The notes under the pieces were generated by a model that was given only the letters and a program-made list of their open reading frames with translations, was not told the origin of the DNA and did not search any database. A stretch of 5,300 nt of DNA from Deltaproteobacteria bacterium. Its GTDB lineage: Bacteria; Desulfobacterota; Desulfobulbia; Desulfobulbales; Desulfocapsaceae. Both the position numbers and the translations under genes were made by a program. Positions 1 to 5,300 of the stretch are shown here, in pieces; the stretch's first letter is position 1; each line of letters begins with the position of its first letter. The DNA lies in NCBI GenBank assembly GCA_021779275.1, contig JAJYAX010000135.1, forward strand, positions 1-5,300, read 5' to 3'.

Positions 1-551
1 GCGCCAAGGAACTCCTGAAGCAGCGGAAGTTGAACCGGAAGACTCTGGTGGCGACGATCATGTCCAATATGGGACTGGAGCTGGCCATGGAGCGGATGGG
101 CGGTCATATGGTCCGGACCGGCGTCGGCGACCGGTACGTGGTGGAGTGCATGCGGCGGGAGGGGTATTCGTTCGGCGGCGAACAATCCGGACATCTGATC
201 TTTCTGGATCATATCACCACCGGCGACGGGATCCTGGCGGCCCTGCAGCTCCTGGCCATCATGAAGAAACGAGGTCAACCCCTCTCCGAGCTCGCCACCG
301 TCATGGAGAGCTTTCCCCAGATCCTGAAAAACGTCCGCACCGCCGCCCGGATGAAGGTCGATGACATCCCGGGTTTTCCCGAGGCCATTAAAAAATGTGA
401 GGAAAGGCTGGGCAAGAGCGGCCGGATCCTGGTCCGCCCTTCAGGCACCGAACCGGTGATCCGGGTGATGGTGGAAGGGCAGGATAAGGGGATGATCGAT
501 GAGATCGCCGATGAACTCTGCGCGCTGGTTATGGAGGCTGACCGGGGCTAA
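1..551 (+). CDS. glmM: Phosphoglucosamine mutase GlmM (C-terminal part, 5' end outside window)
   Basis: GlmM converts glucosamine-6-phosphate to glucosamine-1-phosphate in the cytoplasm, the step before GlmU in UDP-GlcNAc synthesis. The reading frame is open from position 3 (two bases of a split codon precede it) to the TAA at 549-551, giving about 182 residues of a family that is usually near 450. Visible family signatures, in fragment numbering, are MSNMGLELA (20-28), GDRYV (42-46), the sugar-recognition loop GEQSGH (59-64), TTGDG (72-76) and the C-terminal phosphate-binding loop RPSGTEP (145-151), followed by IRVMVEG. GEQSGH and the order of these motifs separate GlmM from the related phosphomannomutases. 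The catalytic phosphoserine region and metal-binding loop lie upstream of the window. An internal TTG at position 30 is not the real start, because homology continues upstream of it (AKELLKQRKL). No terminator is seen in the 12-bp gap before the convergent ribonuclease gene. The family call is firm. Confidence 0.95.
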   Translation, partial: AKELLKQRKLNRKTLVATIMSNMGLELAMERMGGHMVRTGVGDRYVVECMRREGYSFGGEQSGHLIFLDHITTGDGILAALQLLAIMKKRGQPLSELATVMESFPQILKNVRTAARMKVDDIPGFPEAIKKCEERLGKSGRILVRPSGTEPVIRVMVEGQDKGMIDEIADELCALVMEADRG

Positions 552-563
552 GGGACGGAAGAA

Positions 564-2564
564 TCACCATTCCATCTGCAGGGTGTTGTCCAGGGCGTCA
601 ACCTTGGCCACCTTGACCTTGACCATGGTGTCGGGGGTGGGCTTTTTGCCGGTTTGGGCGGGCAGATCGACATCCAGCAGGATGTCGGTGAGCAGGAGAC
701 CCACGCGCCTCGGACCCGAATCGATCACCAGGGCGTCGAGATACTGTCCCTTGCGATCCTCCAGGTATTTCAGCAGCCAATAGCGGTGCCGCTGCTGCTT
801 GGCGCCGTTGGCCCTGGCCAGGGTCCTGGTGATGACGGTGATGAAATCCTTGCACATCTCTTCGGAAAAACGGACGTTCTCGCGTCTGACTATCGAGTGA
901 AGCTGGTGCTGCATGACCAGATCCAAGAGCCTTCTGATCGGAGAGGTGACCGTGGTGTATTGACTGACCCCGAGACCGCTGTGATCCTTGGCATGGGTCG
1001 TCAACTCTCCCCGGGCTATCTGTTTCCGTTGCCGGGTATTGAGGAAAAGATCGTCGTCGTCGCTGGTGATCAACCGCTGTTTCGGAGGACCCTGAGCCCT
1101 GAAGACGCCGGGGACCATCCTGTCCGCGACATAGCGGGCGGCCTCGCCGTTGGCCAGGATCATCATCTCGGAGACCAGGGTGCGGGCCGGTGTGTCCGAA
1201 GGGTTCAGGCTGACATGGACCTTCCCCGCTCCGTCGATGAAGATATTGACATCGGGGAAGGGCAGCAGAAGGGCTCCGGCCTCGACCCGTCTTTTTCGCA
1301 ATTTTTTTCGCAACATATCGAAGATGCGCAGGTCCGGATCGGACTCCATCATCGCATCGGCCTCCTCATAGGTGAGGCGTCTGGCGACCCGGATCACCGA
1401 CGGCGAAATACGCACCCGCAGGACCTCGGCCGCAGGCGACAGCAGGATCATGAAGCTGATGGTCGCCCGCAGCTCACCCTGAATCAGGCTGCAGATCCCC
1501 TGCGAGAGATGGCGGGGCAGCATCGGCACCTGGCCTTCGGGGAAGTAAATCGATGTCCCTCTCTCCATGGCCTCCTGGAAGAGGGGATCTCCCGGACGGA
1601 CGTAATGGGCCACGTCGGATATATGAACACCAACCAGATAGTTTTCCCCCTCCTGCTGGATGGTCAGGGCATCGTCAAAATCCAGGGTGGTGGCGCCGTC
1701 TATGGTGATCGGGGCAAGGCCCGAATAATCAATCCGGGCGGGATCGGTAAGGAGACTCTCCACATTGCTCTGCAGAAGACCCTCCGCCTGCTGGCGCGCC
1801 GCCAGGCAAAAGCCGACGGGAAGTCCCTGCCGCAATAACGGAATATTCTCGTTCCTGTTCCAGATTCCGGCCTTGACCAGGAGATGATACGGATCGTGGG
1901 GGCGATGGAGTCCCGCCTCTTTCAGGATCTGGACGGCCATATCGGCATGCTCGGCCTCGTTGCCGAAGAGATAATAGTCTCTGATCATCTCCAGACATTC
2001 CCGGAAATCCTGGTCCGGAACCGTATCGACCTGGTCTGCGTCTTTCAGCCGCAGGAGGGACTGCACCCCGCTGGTGATCAGGCTGTGTTTCTTCTCTTCC
2101 TGTTCCCGCTGCAGGCGGAGCTGCTCGACCTGTTCCGGTGAATGCGCCCGGATCCTGCCCTCTTTGAACTTGAAATAGAGATGATCGGCGAAAACACAGC
2201 GCAGGAAGGCCGAGACCATATCATCATCGGCCTCTCCGGAGAAGACCAGTTCGGCCAGGAAGGAGGGTTCGAAGGCCGTTGAATTTTCTTCACAGGCCAG
2301 CTCCCATATCTCCTCCAGATCGATCATCCGCATCAGGGAGACGCGTTTTTCATTGGTGGCCTTCAGGGTGCGGATCAGGTCTTCCCGGTTCAGGGCCGTC
2401 GAGTAGGTGCTGCTGGAGCAGTGAACAATGCGGGAGAAGGGCAGGTTGACCTCCCTGCCGTTCTGGTTGAGAGAGCGGGTTCGCTTGTCCTGGCATTCGG
2501 TTACAAAGGCGCAGACGAATTTGCCGTTATCCAGATATTCTATTATCTTGCCAGATGTAACCAT
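564..2564 (-). CDS. RNB-domain 3'-5' exoribonuclease (RNase II/RNase R superfamily)
   Basis: Predicted cytoplasmic, Mg-dependent, processive 3'-to-5' exoribonuclease that releases nucleoside monophosphates. From the ATG at 2564 it has 666 residues. Residues 1-50 look like a small SH3-like/OB barrel (MVTSGKIIEYLDNGKF...), about 55-140 like a winged-helix segment, and about 280-610 are the RNB domain. The four acidic metal ligands of the family are all present in ITIDGATTLDFDDAL (D289, D295, D297, D298). HISDVAHYV (314-322), MLPRHLSQGICSL (348-360) and SPIRR (541-545) are further RNB hallmarks. The C-terminus resembles a degenerate S1-type barrel. The SH3-plus-RNB layout and length recall the RNase II-like group known from cyanobacteria and various other bacteria rather than E. 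coli RNase R, so I give no symbol. The frame stays open 69 codons further, to 2771, but that part has no recognisable domain and would cover the era control region. The chosen ATG lacks a strong Shine-Dalgarno, so the start is less certain than the family. It is divergent from era and convergent with glmM. Confidence 0.93.
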   Translation of the reverse strand: MVTSGKIIEYLDNGKFVCAFVTECQDKRTRSLNQNGREVNLPFSRIVHCSSSTYSTALNREDLIRTLKATNEKRVSLMRMIDLEEIWELACEENSTAFEPSFLAELVFSGEADDDMVSAFLRCVFADHLYFKFKEGRIRAHSPEQVEQLRLQREQEEKKHSLITSGVQSLLRLKDADQVDTVPDQDFRECLEMIRDYYLFGNEAEHADMAVQILKEAGLHRPHDPYHLLVKAGIWNRNENIPLLRQGLPVGFCLAARQQAEGLLQSNVESLLTDPARIDYSGLAPITIDGATTLDFDDALTIQQEGENYLVGVHISDVAHYVRPGDPLFQEAMERGTSIYFPEGQVPMLPRHLSQGICSLIQGELRATISFMILLSPAAEVLRVRISPSVIRVARRLTYEEADAMMESDPDLRIFDMLRKKLRKRRVEAGALLLPFPDVNIFIDGAGKVHVSLNPSDTPARTLVSEMMILANGEAARYVADRMVPGVFRAQGPPKQRLITSDDDDLFLNTRQRKQIARGELTTHAKDHSGLGVSQYTTVTSPIRRLLDLVMQHQLHSIVRRENVRFSEEMCKDFITVITRTLARANGAKQQRHRYWLLKYLEDRKGQYLDALVIDSGPRRVGLLLTDILLDVDLPAQTGKKPTPDTMVKVKVAKVDALDNTLQMEW

Positions 2565-2632
2565 CGAACCGTTCAGTATGTATTGCCCCAAAAAGGAGTG
2601 TGGAGAGCCAGAGCTTATTGGTCGTATGTGGA

Positions 2633-2677
2633 GAATACCGTATGCGATACCCTCGGAGAATGGTATATTCAGGTATC
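2633..2677. repeat. Cluster of inverted GGTAT/ATACC elements, possible operator or hairpin
   Basis: Four copies of a five-base element fall within 45 bp: ATACC at 2635-2639 and 2647-2651, then GGTAT at 2662-2666 and 2672-2676, in the inverted sense. GATACC (2646-2651) and GGTATC (2672-2677) form a perfect 6-bp inverted repeat. GAAT (2658-2661) and ATTC (2667-2670) nest inside it. The position between divergent genes fits a regulator binding site, and a transcribed hairpin is also possible. The base pattern is seen directly; the role is inference. Confidence 0.35.
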
Positions 2678-2698
2678 CCGTCTCGGACGACACGCTCC

Positions 2699-2728
2699 GG
2701 GACACAACACAAGACATTCTACTATAGT
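2699..2728 (+). promoter_or_regulatory. Candidate sigma-70-type promoter for era
   Basis: GGGACA at 2699-2704 (4 of 6 matches to TTGACA) is followed after 18 bp by TATAGT at 2723-2728 (5 of 6 matches to TATAAT), pointing toward era. Transcription would begin near 2734-2736, leaving a leader of about 58 bases before the ATG at 2793. The TATAGT box sits in an A+T-rich stretch. Found by eye, with moderate matches only. Confidence 0.3.
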
Positions 2729-2792
2729 GTGATTTTTTGATTTGAGCACTCTCAATAATGATGGAATTCAAGAAAATTTTCCCCTCTCTCCT

Positions 2793-3710
2793 ATGAATCT
2801 GCTAGACACGCCGGTAAAATCCGGCATGGTGGCCATTGTCGGACCACCAAACGCCGGCAAATCGACCCTGATGAATGCGCTTCTGGGCCAGAAGATCTCC
2901 ATTGTCACCCCCAAGCCCCAGACCACCCGTAACCGGATCCTCGGGGTGGTGAATGACCCGGCCTATCAGATTGTCCTGATCGACACTCCCGGATTGCATA
3001 AGGCCGATCAGCCCCTGAACCGGGAGATGGTGCGCATCGCCCTGGAGAGCATGACCGAAGTGGATGCGGTCCTCTTTCTGCTCGATGTCTCGAATAGTGT
3101 GCCGGAAAAACTGAAGGAGGAAAAGGAAAAGGAACTCTCGGAATACATGGGCCAGATGCGGGCGCCGGCCCTCCTGGTCCTCAACAAGGTCGACCTGCTG
3201 GATAAGCAAAAGCTCCTGCCTCTGATCCGGATGTACTCCGGGATCTATCCCTTTAAGGCCGTCCTGCCCCTGTCCGCCCTGCACGCCGACGGCACGGACC
3301 GGCTGATTGCCGAGATCCTGGAGATTCTGCCGACGGGCCCCCGGTATTACCCGGAGGATAGCCCCACCGATGCCACCGAGAGGTTCCTGGCCTCCGAGAT
3401 CATCAGAGAGAAGATCTTTCTGAAGATAGGCCAGGAAGTCCCCTATTCGGCGGCGGTCCTGATCGAGTCCTTCAAGGAAGATCCGGAGAAAGATATGGTG
3501 ACCATCCATGCCGCCATCGTCCTGGAACGGACATCCCAGAAGGGGATCCTGATCGGCAAGGACGGCCGGACCCTGAAGAGCATCGGCGCCGCCGCCCGGA
3601 AGGATATCGAGGTTATGCTGGAGCGGAAGGTGATGCTCAAGCTCTGGGTCAAGGTGAAAAAGAACTGGTCGCAGGATGAGCGGTTCCTGAAGGAACTTGG
3701 GTATTTCTGA
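2793..3710 (+). CDS. era: GTPase Era (30S ribosome assembly, 16S rRNA 3'-end binding)
   Basis: Era is an essential GTPase that binds the 3' end of 16S rRNA and helps mature the 30S subunit. From the ATG at 2793 it has 305 residues, normal for the family. The GTPase motifs are in order: G1 GPPNAGKS (17-24), the G2/switch I region TTRNRILGV (44-52), G3 DTPG (64-67), G4 NKVD (131-134) and G5 SAL (161-163). A KH domain follows with its GKDG loop at 255-258, and the tail KKNWSQDERFLKELGY is characteristic of Era. The frame is open upstream to a TTG at 2742. I prefer 2793 because it leaves about 11 residues before MVAIVG, as in typical Era proteins. Neither start has a clear Shine-Dalgarno. It stands alone here, with no rnc, recO or ybeY beside it: divergent from the exonuclease and only 3 bp from the convergent thioesterase stop. 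Confidence 0.97.
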   Translation: MNLLDTPVKSGMVAIVGPPNAGKSTLMNALLGQKISIVTPKPQTTRNRILGVVNDPAYQIVLIDTPGLHKADQPLNREMVRIALESMTEVDAVLFLLDVSNSVPEKLKEEKEKELSEYMGQMRAPALLVLNKVDLLDKQKLLPLIRMYSGIYPFKAVLPLSALHADGTDRLIAEILEILPTGPRYYPEDSPTDATERFLASEIIREKIFLKIGQEVPYSAAVLIESFKEDPEKDMVTIHAAIVLERTSQKGILIGKDGRTLKSIGAAARKDIEVMLERKVMLKLWVKVKKNWSQDERFLKELGYF

Positions 3711-3713
3711 TAC

Positions 3714-4118
3714 CTATTCCGGAAATTTTTGGTTTTTGCGATAGACCATGCCGTTGAACCGGGCGATTATTCGGCCCTCCTCGTCGGTGACCAGGACATC
3801 ATAGGCGCCCAGCCGTTTCGGCTCGCCCACCTCGCTTGCCGTGGCGTAGAGGACGCCCGTCGACTTTCCCTGGAGAAAGGAGATATTGACGTTGATGGCC
3901 AGGGCCAGCTGGCCGTGGCTGTTGGAGGCCACGGCGAAGGCCAGGTCGGCCAGCGTAAAGATCGCCCCGCCCTGCACGACGTTGGCGGCATTGAGGTGTC
4001 TGTCTTCGATGACCAGGCGGGCCTTGCAGTGGCCCGGGCCTGCCGAAAGTATTTCCACGCCGGTGAGGGCGGCGTAGCGGTCTGCTGCAAAAAGTTTTCT
4101 GGCGAGATTCGTATCCAT
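3714..4118 (-). CDS. PaaI-like hotdog-fold acyl-CoA thioesterase
   Basis: Predicted cytoplasmic thioesterase of the hotdog superfamily (PaaI/YbgC-like group), which hydrolyses acyl-CoA or aryl-CoA thioesters; the substrate cannot be read from the sequence. From the ATG at 4118 it has 134 residues, the usual size. The core signature is HLNAANVVQGGAIFTLADLAFAVASNS. H41, N43, G50-G51 and the acidic residue D58 on the central helix match the PaaI pattern. The histidine usual in the HGG element of E. coli PaaI is a glutamine here (Q49). The C-terminal strands (KRLGAYDVLVTDEEGRIIARFNGMVYRK) are typical. A GTG at 4166 would add 16 residues (MRGFQDTGKENTHGNS) with no similarity to the fold. The ATG has GGAAA about 8 bases upstream, so I prefer it. 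It is convergent with era, with stops 3 bp apart and no terminator visible between them. Confidence 0.9.
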   Translation of the reverse strand: MDTNLARKLFAADRYAALTGVEILSAGPGHCKARLVIEDRHLNAANVVQGGAIFTLADLAFAVASNSHGQLALAINVNISFLQGKSTGVLYATASEVGEPKRLGAYDVLVTDEEGRIIARFNGMVYRKNQKFPE

Positions 4119-4417
4119 GCTGTTTCCGTGGGTATTTTCCTTGCCGGTGTCCTGAAAACCCCTCACCGACGGTTCATTCCTTGTCTTCGTCTCATTGTCC
4201 TCTTGCCCCCGGCAGGCCCTGGAGGGTTATCCGGGTATGGAGACAGTTTGTAACATCTAGCAGATCACCGCCCGATTATCAACCCCCATGGTGTCTGGAC
4301 GGGAGGGGGGCCTTTTGGTAAAAAATCCGTCCTCTTTTCCTGAAGAATACGGTATAAGAGACTGTGTTTCAGCACAGGAGTCTGTTCGAGGTTACTTATC
4401 AATCAAGGGAGGATGGT
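4119..4417. other. Non-coding region between divergent thioesterase and small secreted-protein gene
   Basis: Almost 300 bp without a convincing gene. Frames through it are extensions or shadows of the neighbours. For the + strand gene, the best promoter element is TATAAG at 4353-4358, but no good -35 box lies 16-18 bp upstream (TCCTCT at 4330-4335). For the - strand thioesterase a weak pair TTACAA...GATAAC can be read in 4220-4250. A G-rich run lies at about 4301-4312 with a C-run at 4283-4287, and these could pair weakly. The two genes presumably have promoters here, but none can be placed firmly. Confidence 0.4.
4405..4412 (+). promoter_or_regulatory. Strong Shine-Dalgarno that fixes the start of the small secreted protein
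   Basis: AAGGGAGG lies 5 bases before the ATG at 4418 and is the best ribosome-binding site in the window. It favours 4418 over the in-frame GTG at 4364, and it is the main evidence that this very short frame is a real gene. Confidence 0.75.
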
Positions 4418-4585
4418 ATGAAAAAGGTTCGAATTTCATGTTTTGTGTTCAGCGCGATAGTATGTATGATATGCAGTTCAATAAGTCTGGCGACAGAACC
4501 TCCGCCCGTTCCCAGTCCCACCTGCGTCGAGTGCCCCAGCGGCTATCACTGCGCCCATAATCCGGAGAGATGTGTTCGTGACTGA
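4418..4585 (+). CDS. Small secreted cysteine-rich protein, function unknown
   Basis: A 55-residue predicted exported protein that I do not recognise. Residues 1-25 form a classic Sec signal peptide: a basic start (MKKVR), a hydrophobic core (ISCFVFSAIVCMICSSIS) and an S-L-A cleavage site after A25. The mature part would be only about 30 residues: a proline-rich start (TEPPPVPSPT), then CVECPSGYHCAHNPERCVRD, with cysteines at C36, C39, C45 and C52. Four cysteines in a short exported peptide suggest two disulfides, or a metal site of the Cys/His kind (H44 and H47 are close). C16 and C19 sit in the signal core, where I see no proper lipobox. The gene has a strong Shine-Dalgarno at 4405-4412. It ends in TGA at 4583-4585, just before the hairpin that separates it from the CRISPR array. 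It is A+T-richer than the housekeeping genes. Being a real gene is likely; its role is open. Confidence 0.72.
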   Translation: MKKVRISCFVFSAIVCMICSSISLATEPPPVPSPTCVECPSGYHCAHNPERCVRD

Positions 4586-4626
4586 AAATAACAGGTAACC
4601 CACCAACTCTTCCGGTGGGTTACCTG
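4585..4626 (-). terminator. Intrinsic terminator at the distal end of the CRISPR array (possibly bidirectional)
   Basis: CAGGTAACCCACC (4592-4604) and GGTGGGTTACCTG (4614-4626) are perfect 13-bp inverted arms around a 9-base loop. On the - strand the stem is followed at once by TTATTTT (4591 down to 4585), a good U-rich tail. On the + strand it is followed only by ACTTTCATCC, a weak tail that already lies in the first repeat. It is therefore best read as the terminator of the leftward CRISPR precursor transcript. It may also help end the small + strand gene, whose stop codon overlaps the tail by one base. Confidence 0.75.
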
Positions 4627-4655
4627 ACTTTCATCCCCGCGGATGCGGGGAACAG
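4627..4655 (-). repeat. Degenerate terminal (trailer-end) CRISPR repeat
   Basis: This copy has ACT where the other ten have CGG at the first three + strand positions (4627-4629); the other 26 bases are identical. In crRNA sense the change hits the last three bases of the repeat, downstream of the expected Cas6 cut. The hairpin and cleavage site needed to finish the crRNA of the oldest spacer (4656-4687) are intact. It abuts the terminator hairpin directly, with no spacer between them. Confidence 0.9.
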
Positions 4656-5300
4656 CCAGCGATCACCGAGGCTTTTCAGCGTCCACCCGGTTCATCCCCG
4701 CGGATGCGGGGAACAGCCCTCGGTGAGCATCACCTCGCTGATCCGCGTCGGTTCATCCCCGCGGATGCGGGGAACAGCCGGGAATTCTATTCCGCCCGGG
4801 CGGAGTCGCCGGTTCATCCCCGCGGATGCGGGGAACAGCAGGCCCGGATAGCCTCGGGCAGGGTATAAATCGGTTCATCCCCGCGGATGCGGGGAACAGG
4901 CCATCTCCAGCACCAGGGCGGCCTTATCCACCGGTTCATCCCCGCGGATGCGGGGAACAGTGGTAGGACTGGCGCAATTCGTCGTTTTGCCGCGGTTCAT
5001 CCCCGCGGATGCGGGGAACAGCTGCGCCTGCACAGGCGTAATCGATCGATCGCCGGTTCATCCCCGCGGATGCGGGGAACAGTTTTTAAATTTGGTGATA
5101 GCGCCGTTCATGGCCGGTTCATCCCCGCGGATGCGGGGAACAGAGGGTTTTCCTGTCAGCAGCAATCTGGTCGGCCGGTTCATCCCCGCGGATGCGGGGA
5201 ACAGTTATGAGTCGTTGTTTTCGACTCTCTCTGGAGCGGTTCATCCCCGCGGATGCGGGGAACAGTCCCGTACCCTTTTGGCCTGCCGAGCTTTTTACCG
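4627..5300 (-). CRISPR. Type I-E-like CRISPR array, 11 visible repeats, transcribed leftward, open at right edge
   Basis: The 29-bp repeats start at 4627, 4688, 4749, 4810, 4871, 4932, 4993, 5054, 5115, 5176 and 5237, an exact 61-bp period, and enclose ten complete spacers of exactly 32 bp. Ten repeats are identical; the leftmost differs in its first three bases. On the - strand the repeat folds as UCCCCGC-AUCC-GCGGGGA (7-bp stem, four-base loop) followed by AUGAACCG. This matches the type I-E repeat layout cut by Cas6e, with an 8-base 5' handle. Orientation is supported by that handle, by the degenerate repeat at the left (trailer) end and by the - strand terminator at 4585-4626. The leader and newest spacers are thus to the right, outside the window. 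After the last full repeat (ends 5265) there are 35 bases. They may be an eleventh spacer of 33 bases with a new repeat beginning at 5299, or the start of the leader. No cas gene is in the window, so activity cannot be judged. Subtype I-E is inferred from the repeat alone. Confidence 0.98.

Larger units (their letters stand above)
2565..2792. other. Divergent intergenic region between the RNB exonuclease and era
   Basis: This 228-bp stretch is visibly richer in A+T than the flanking genes and should hold the promoters of both divergent genes. It contains the inverted GGTAT/ATACC cluster at 2633-2677, a candidate era promoter at 2699-2728 and a small inverted repeat TTGAG-CACT-CTCAA at 2742-2755. 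Reading frames run through it on both strands (the exonuclease frame to 2771 and the era frame back to a TTG at 2742). Their products here match neither family, so I treat the region as non-coding. No convincing - strand promoter for the exonuclease could be picked by eye. Confidence 0.6.

Noticed and set aside
552..563. Terminator between glmM and the convergent exonuclease gene
   Set aside because: The gap is 12 bp and no hairpin with a T tract could be seen in it or just beside it.
654..1838. 394-codon + strand frame opposite the exonuclease gene
   Set aside because: A GC-rich antisense shadow. The - strand frame carries every RNB motif, and the + strand product has no recognisable domain.
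2742..2792. TTG at 2742 as the era start
   Set aside because: It would add 17 residues (STLNNDGIQENFPLSP...) not typical of Era, lacks a Shine-Dalgarno, and sits only a few bases after the candidate promoter's start point. It cannot be fully excluded.
2802..3509. 235-codon - strand frame opposite era
   Set aside because: Antisense shadow of a clear Era gene, with low-complexity composition.
3729..4253. 174-codon + strand frame opposite the thioesterase
   Set aside because: Antisense shadow. The - strand frame carries the hotdog signature.
4463..4476. Lipoprotein signal (cysteine at C16 or C19) in the small secreted protein
   Set aside because: Residues before either cysteine do not make a lipobox, and a better S-L-A signal peptidase I site follows at residue 25.
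4592..4626. Hairpin as an ordinary terminator for the + strand small gene only
   Set aside because: Its + strand tail is poor (ACTTTC), while the - strand tail is TTATTTT, so leftward termination is the better reading.
4615..4851. 78-codon + strand frame with repeated FIPADAGNS/VHPRGCGEQ peptides
   Set aside because: These peptides are the translated CRISPR repeat in successive frames, a well-known artefact. There is no independent start signal.
4887..5210. 107-codon + strand frame with the same repeated peptides
   Set aside because: Also translation through CRISPR repeats and spacers; the 61-bp period explains it fully.
1..5300. tRNA, rRNA, insertion sequence or integrase-type mobile element
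   Set aside because: No cloverleaf, transposase or recombinase motifs, and no terminal inverted repeats with target duplications were seen on either strand.

Overview
The window looks like a stretch of a fairly GC-rich (roughly 58-60% by eye) bacterial chromosome. Housekeeping genes fill the left four fifths and a CRISPR array fills the right end. Nothing fixes the species. The style of the proteins (Era with a GPPNAGKST P-loop, a PaaI-like thioesterase with VVQGG, an SH3-like/RNB exoribonuclease) would suit a Desulfobacterota/'deltaproteobacterial' lineage, but that is inference from general familiarity and not a database result.

Layout, left to right. (1) Positions 1-551, + strand: the C-terminal ~182 residues of phosphoglucosamine mutase GlmM, cut by the window edge. 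(2) 564-2564, - strand: an RNB-domain exoribonuclease (RNase II/R superfamily), convergent with glmM across 12 bp. (3) 2565-2792: a less GC-rich divergent intergenic region with a cluster of inverted GGTAT/ATACC elements and a candidate promoter for era. (4) 2793-3710, + strand: the ribosome-assembly GTPase Era. (5) 3714-4118, - strand: a hotdog-fold (PaaI-like) thioesterase whose stop lies 3 bp from the era stop. (6) 4119-4417: non-coding. (7) 4418-4585, + strand: a 55-residue secreted cysteine-rich protein of unknown function with a very strong Shine-Dalgarno. (8) 4585-4626: a 13-bp perfect hairpin. (9) 4627-5300: a type I-E-like CRISPR array with 11 visible repeats of 29 bp and ten complete 32-bp spacers, running off the right edge.

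The CRISPR array can be oriented from the sequence. The repeat matches the type I-E pattern when read on the - strand (7-bp hairpin stem, then an AUGAACCG handle). The only degenerate repeat is the leftmost, and the adjacent hairpin has its T-rich tail on the - strand. The array is therefore read right to left, its leader lies beyond position 5300, and the left hairpin is its likely transcription terminator. No cas gene is present in the window.

Functionally, RNB exonuclease (RNA turnover) and Era (30S assembly) are divergent and could share the control region at 2565-2792. GlmM supplies glucosamine-1-phosphate for peptidoglycan and lipopolysaccharide. The thioesterase, the small secreted protein and the CRISPR array appear to be independent units. 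No certainly new system is visible. The points most worth following up are the self-complementary spacers, the array-end terminator, the orphan cysteine-rich secreted peptide and the operator-like region upstream of era.
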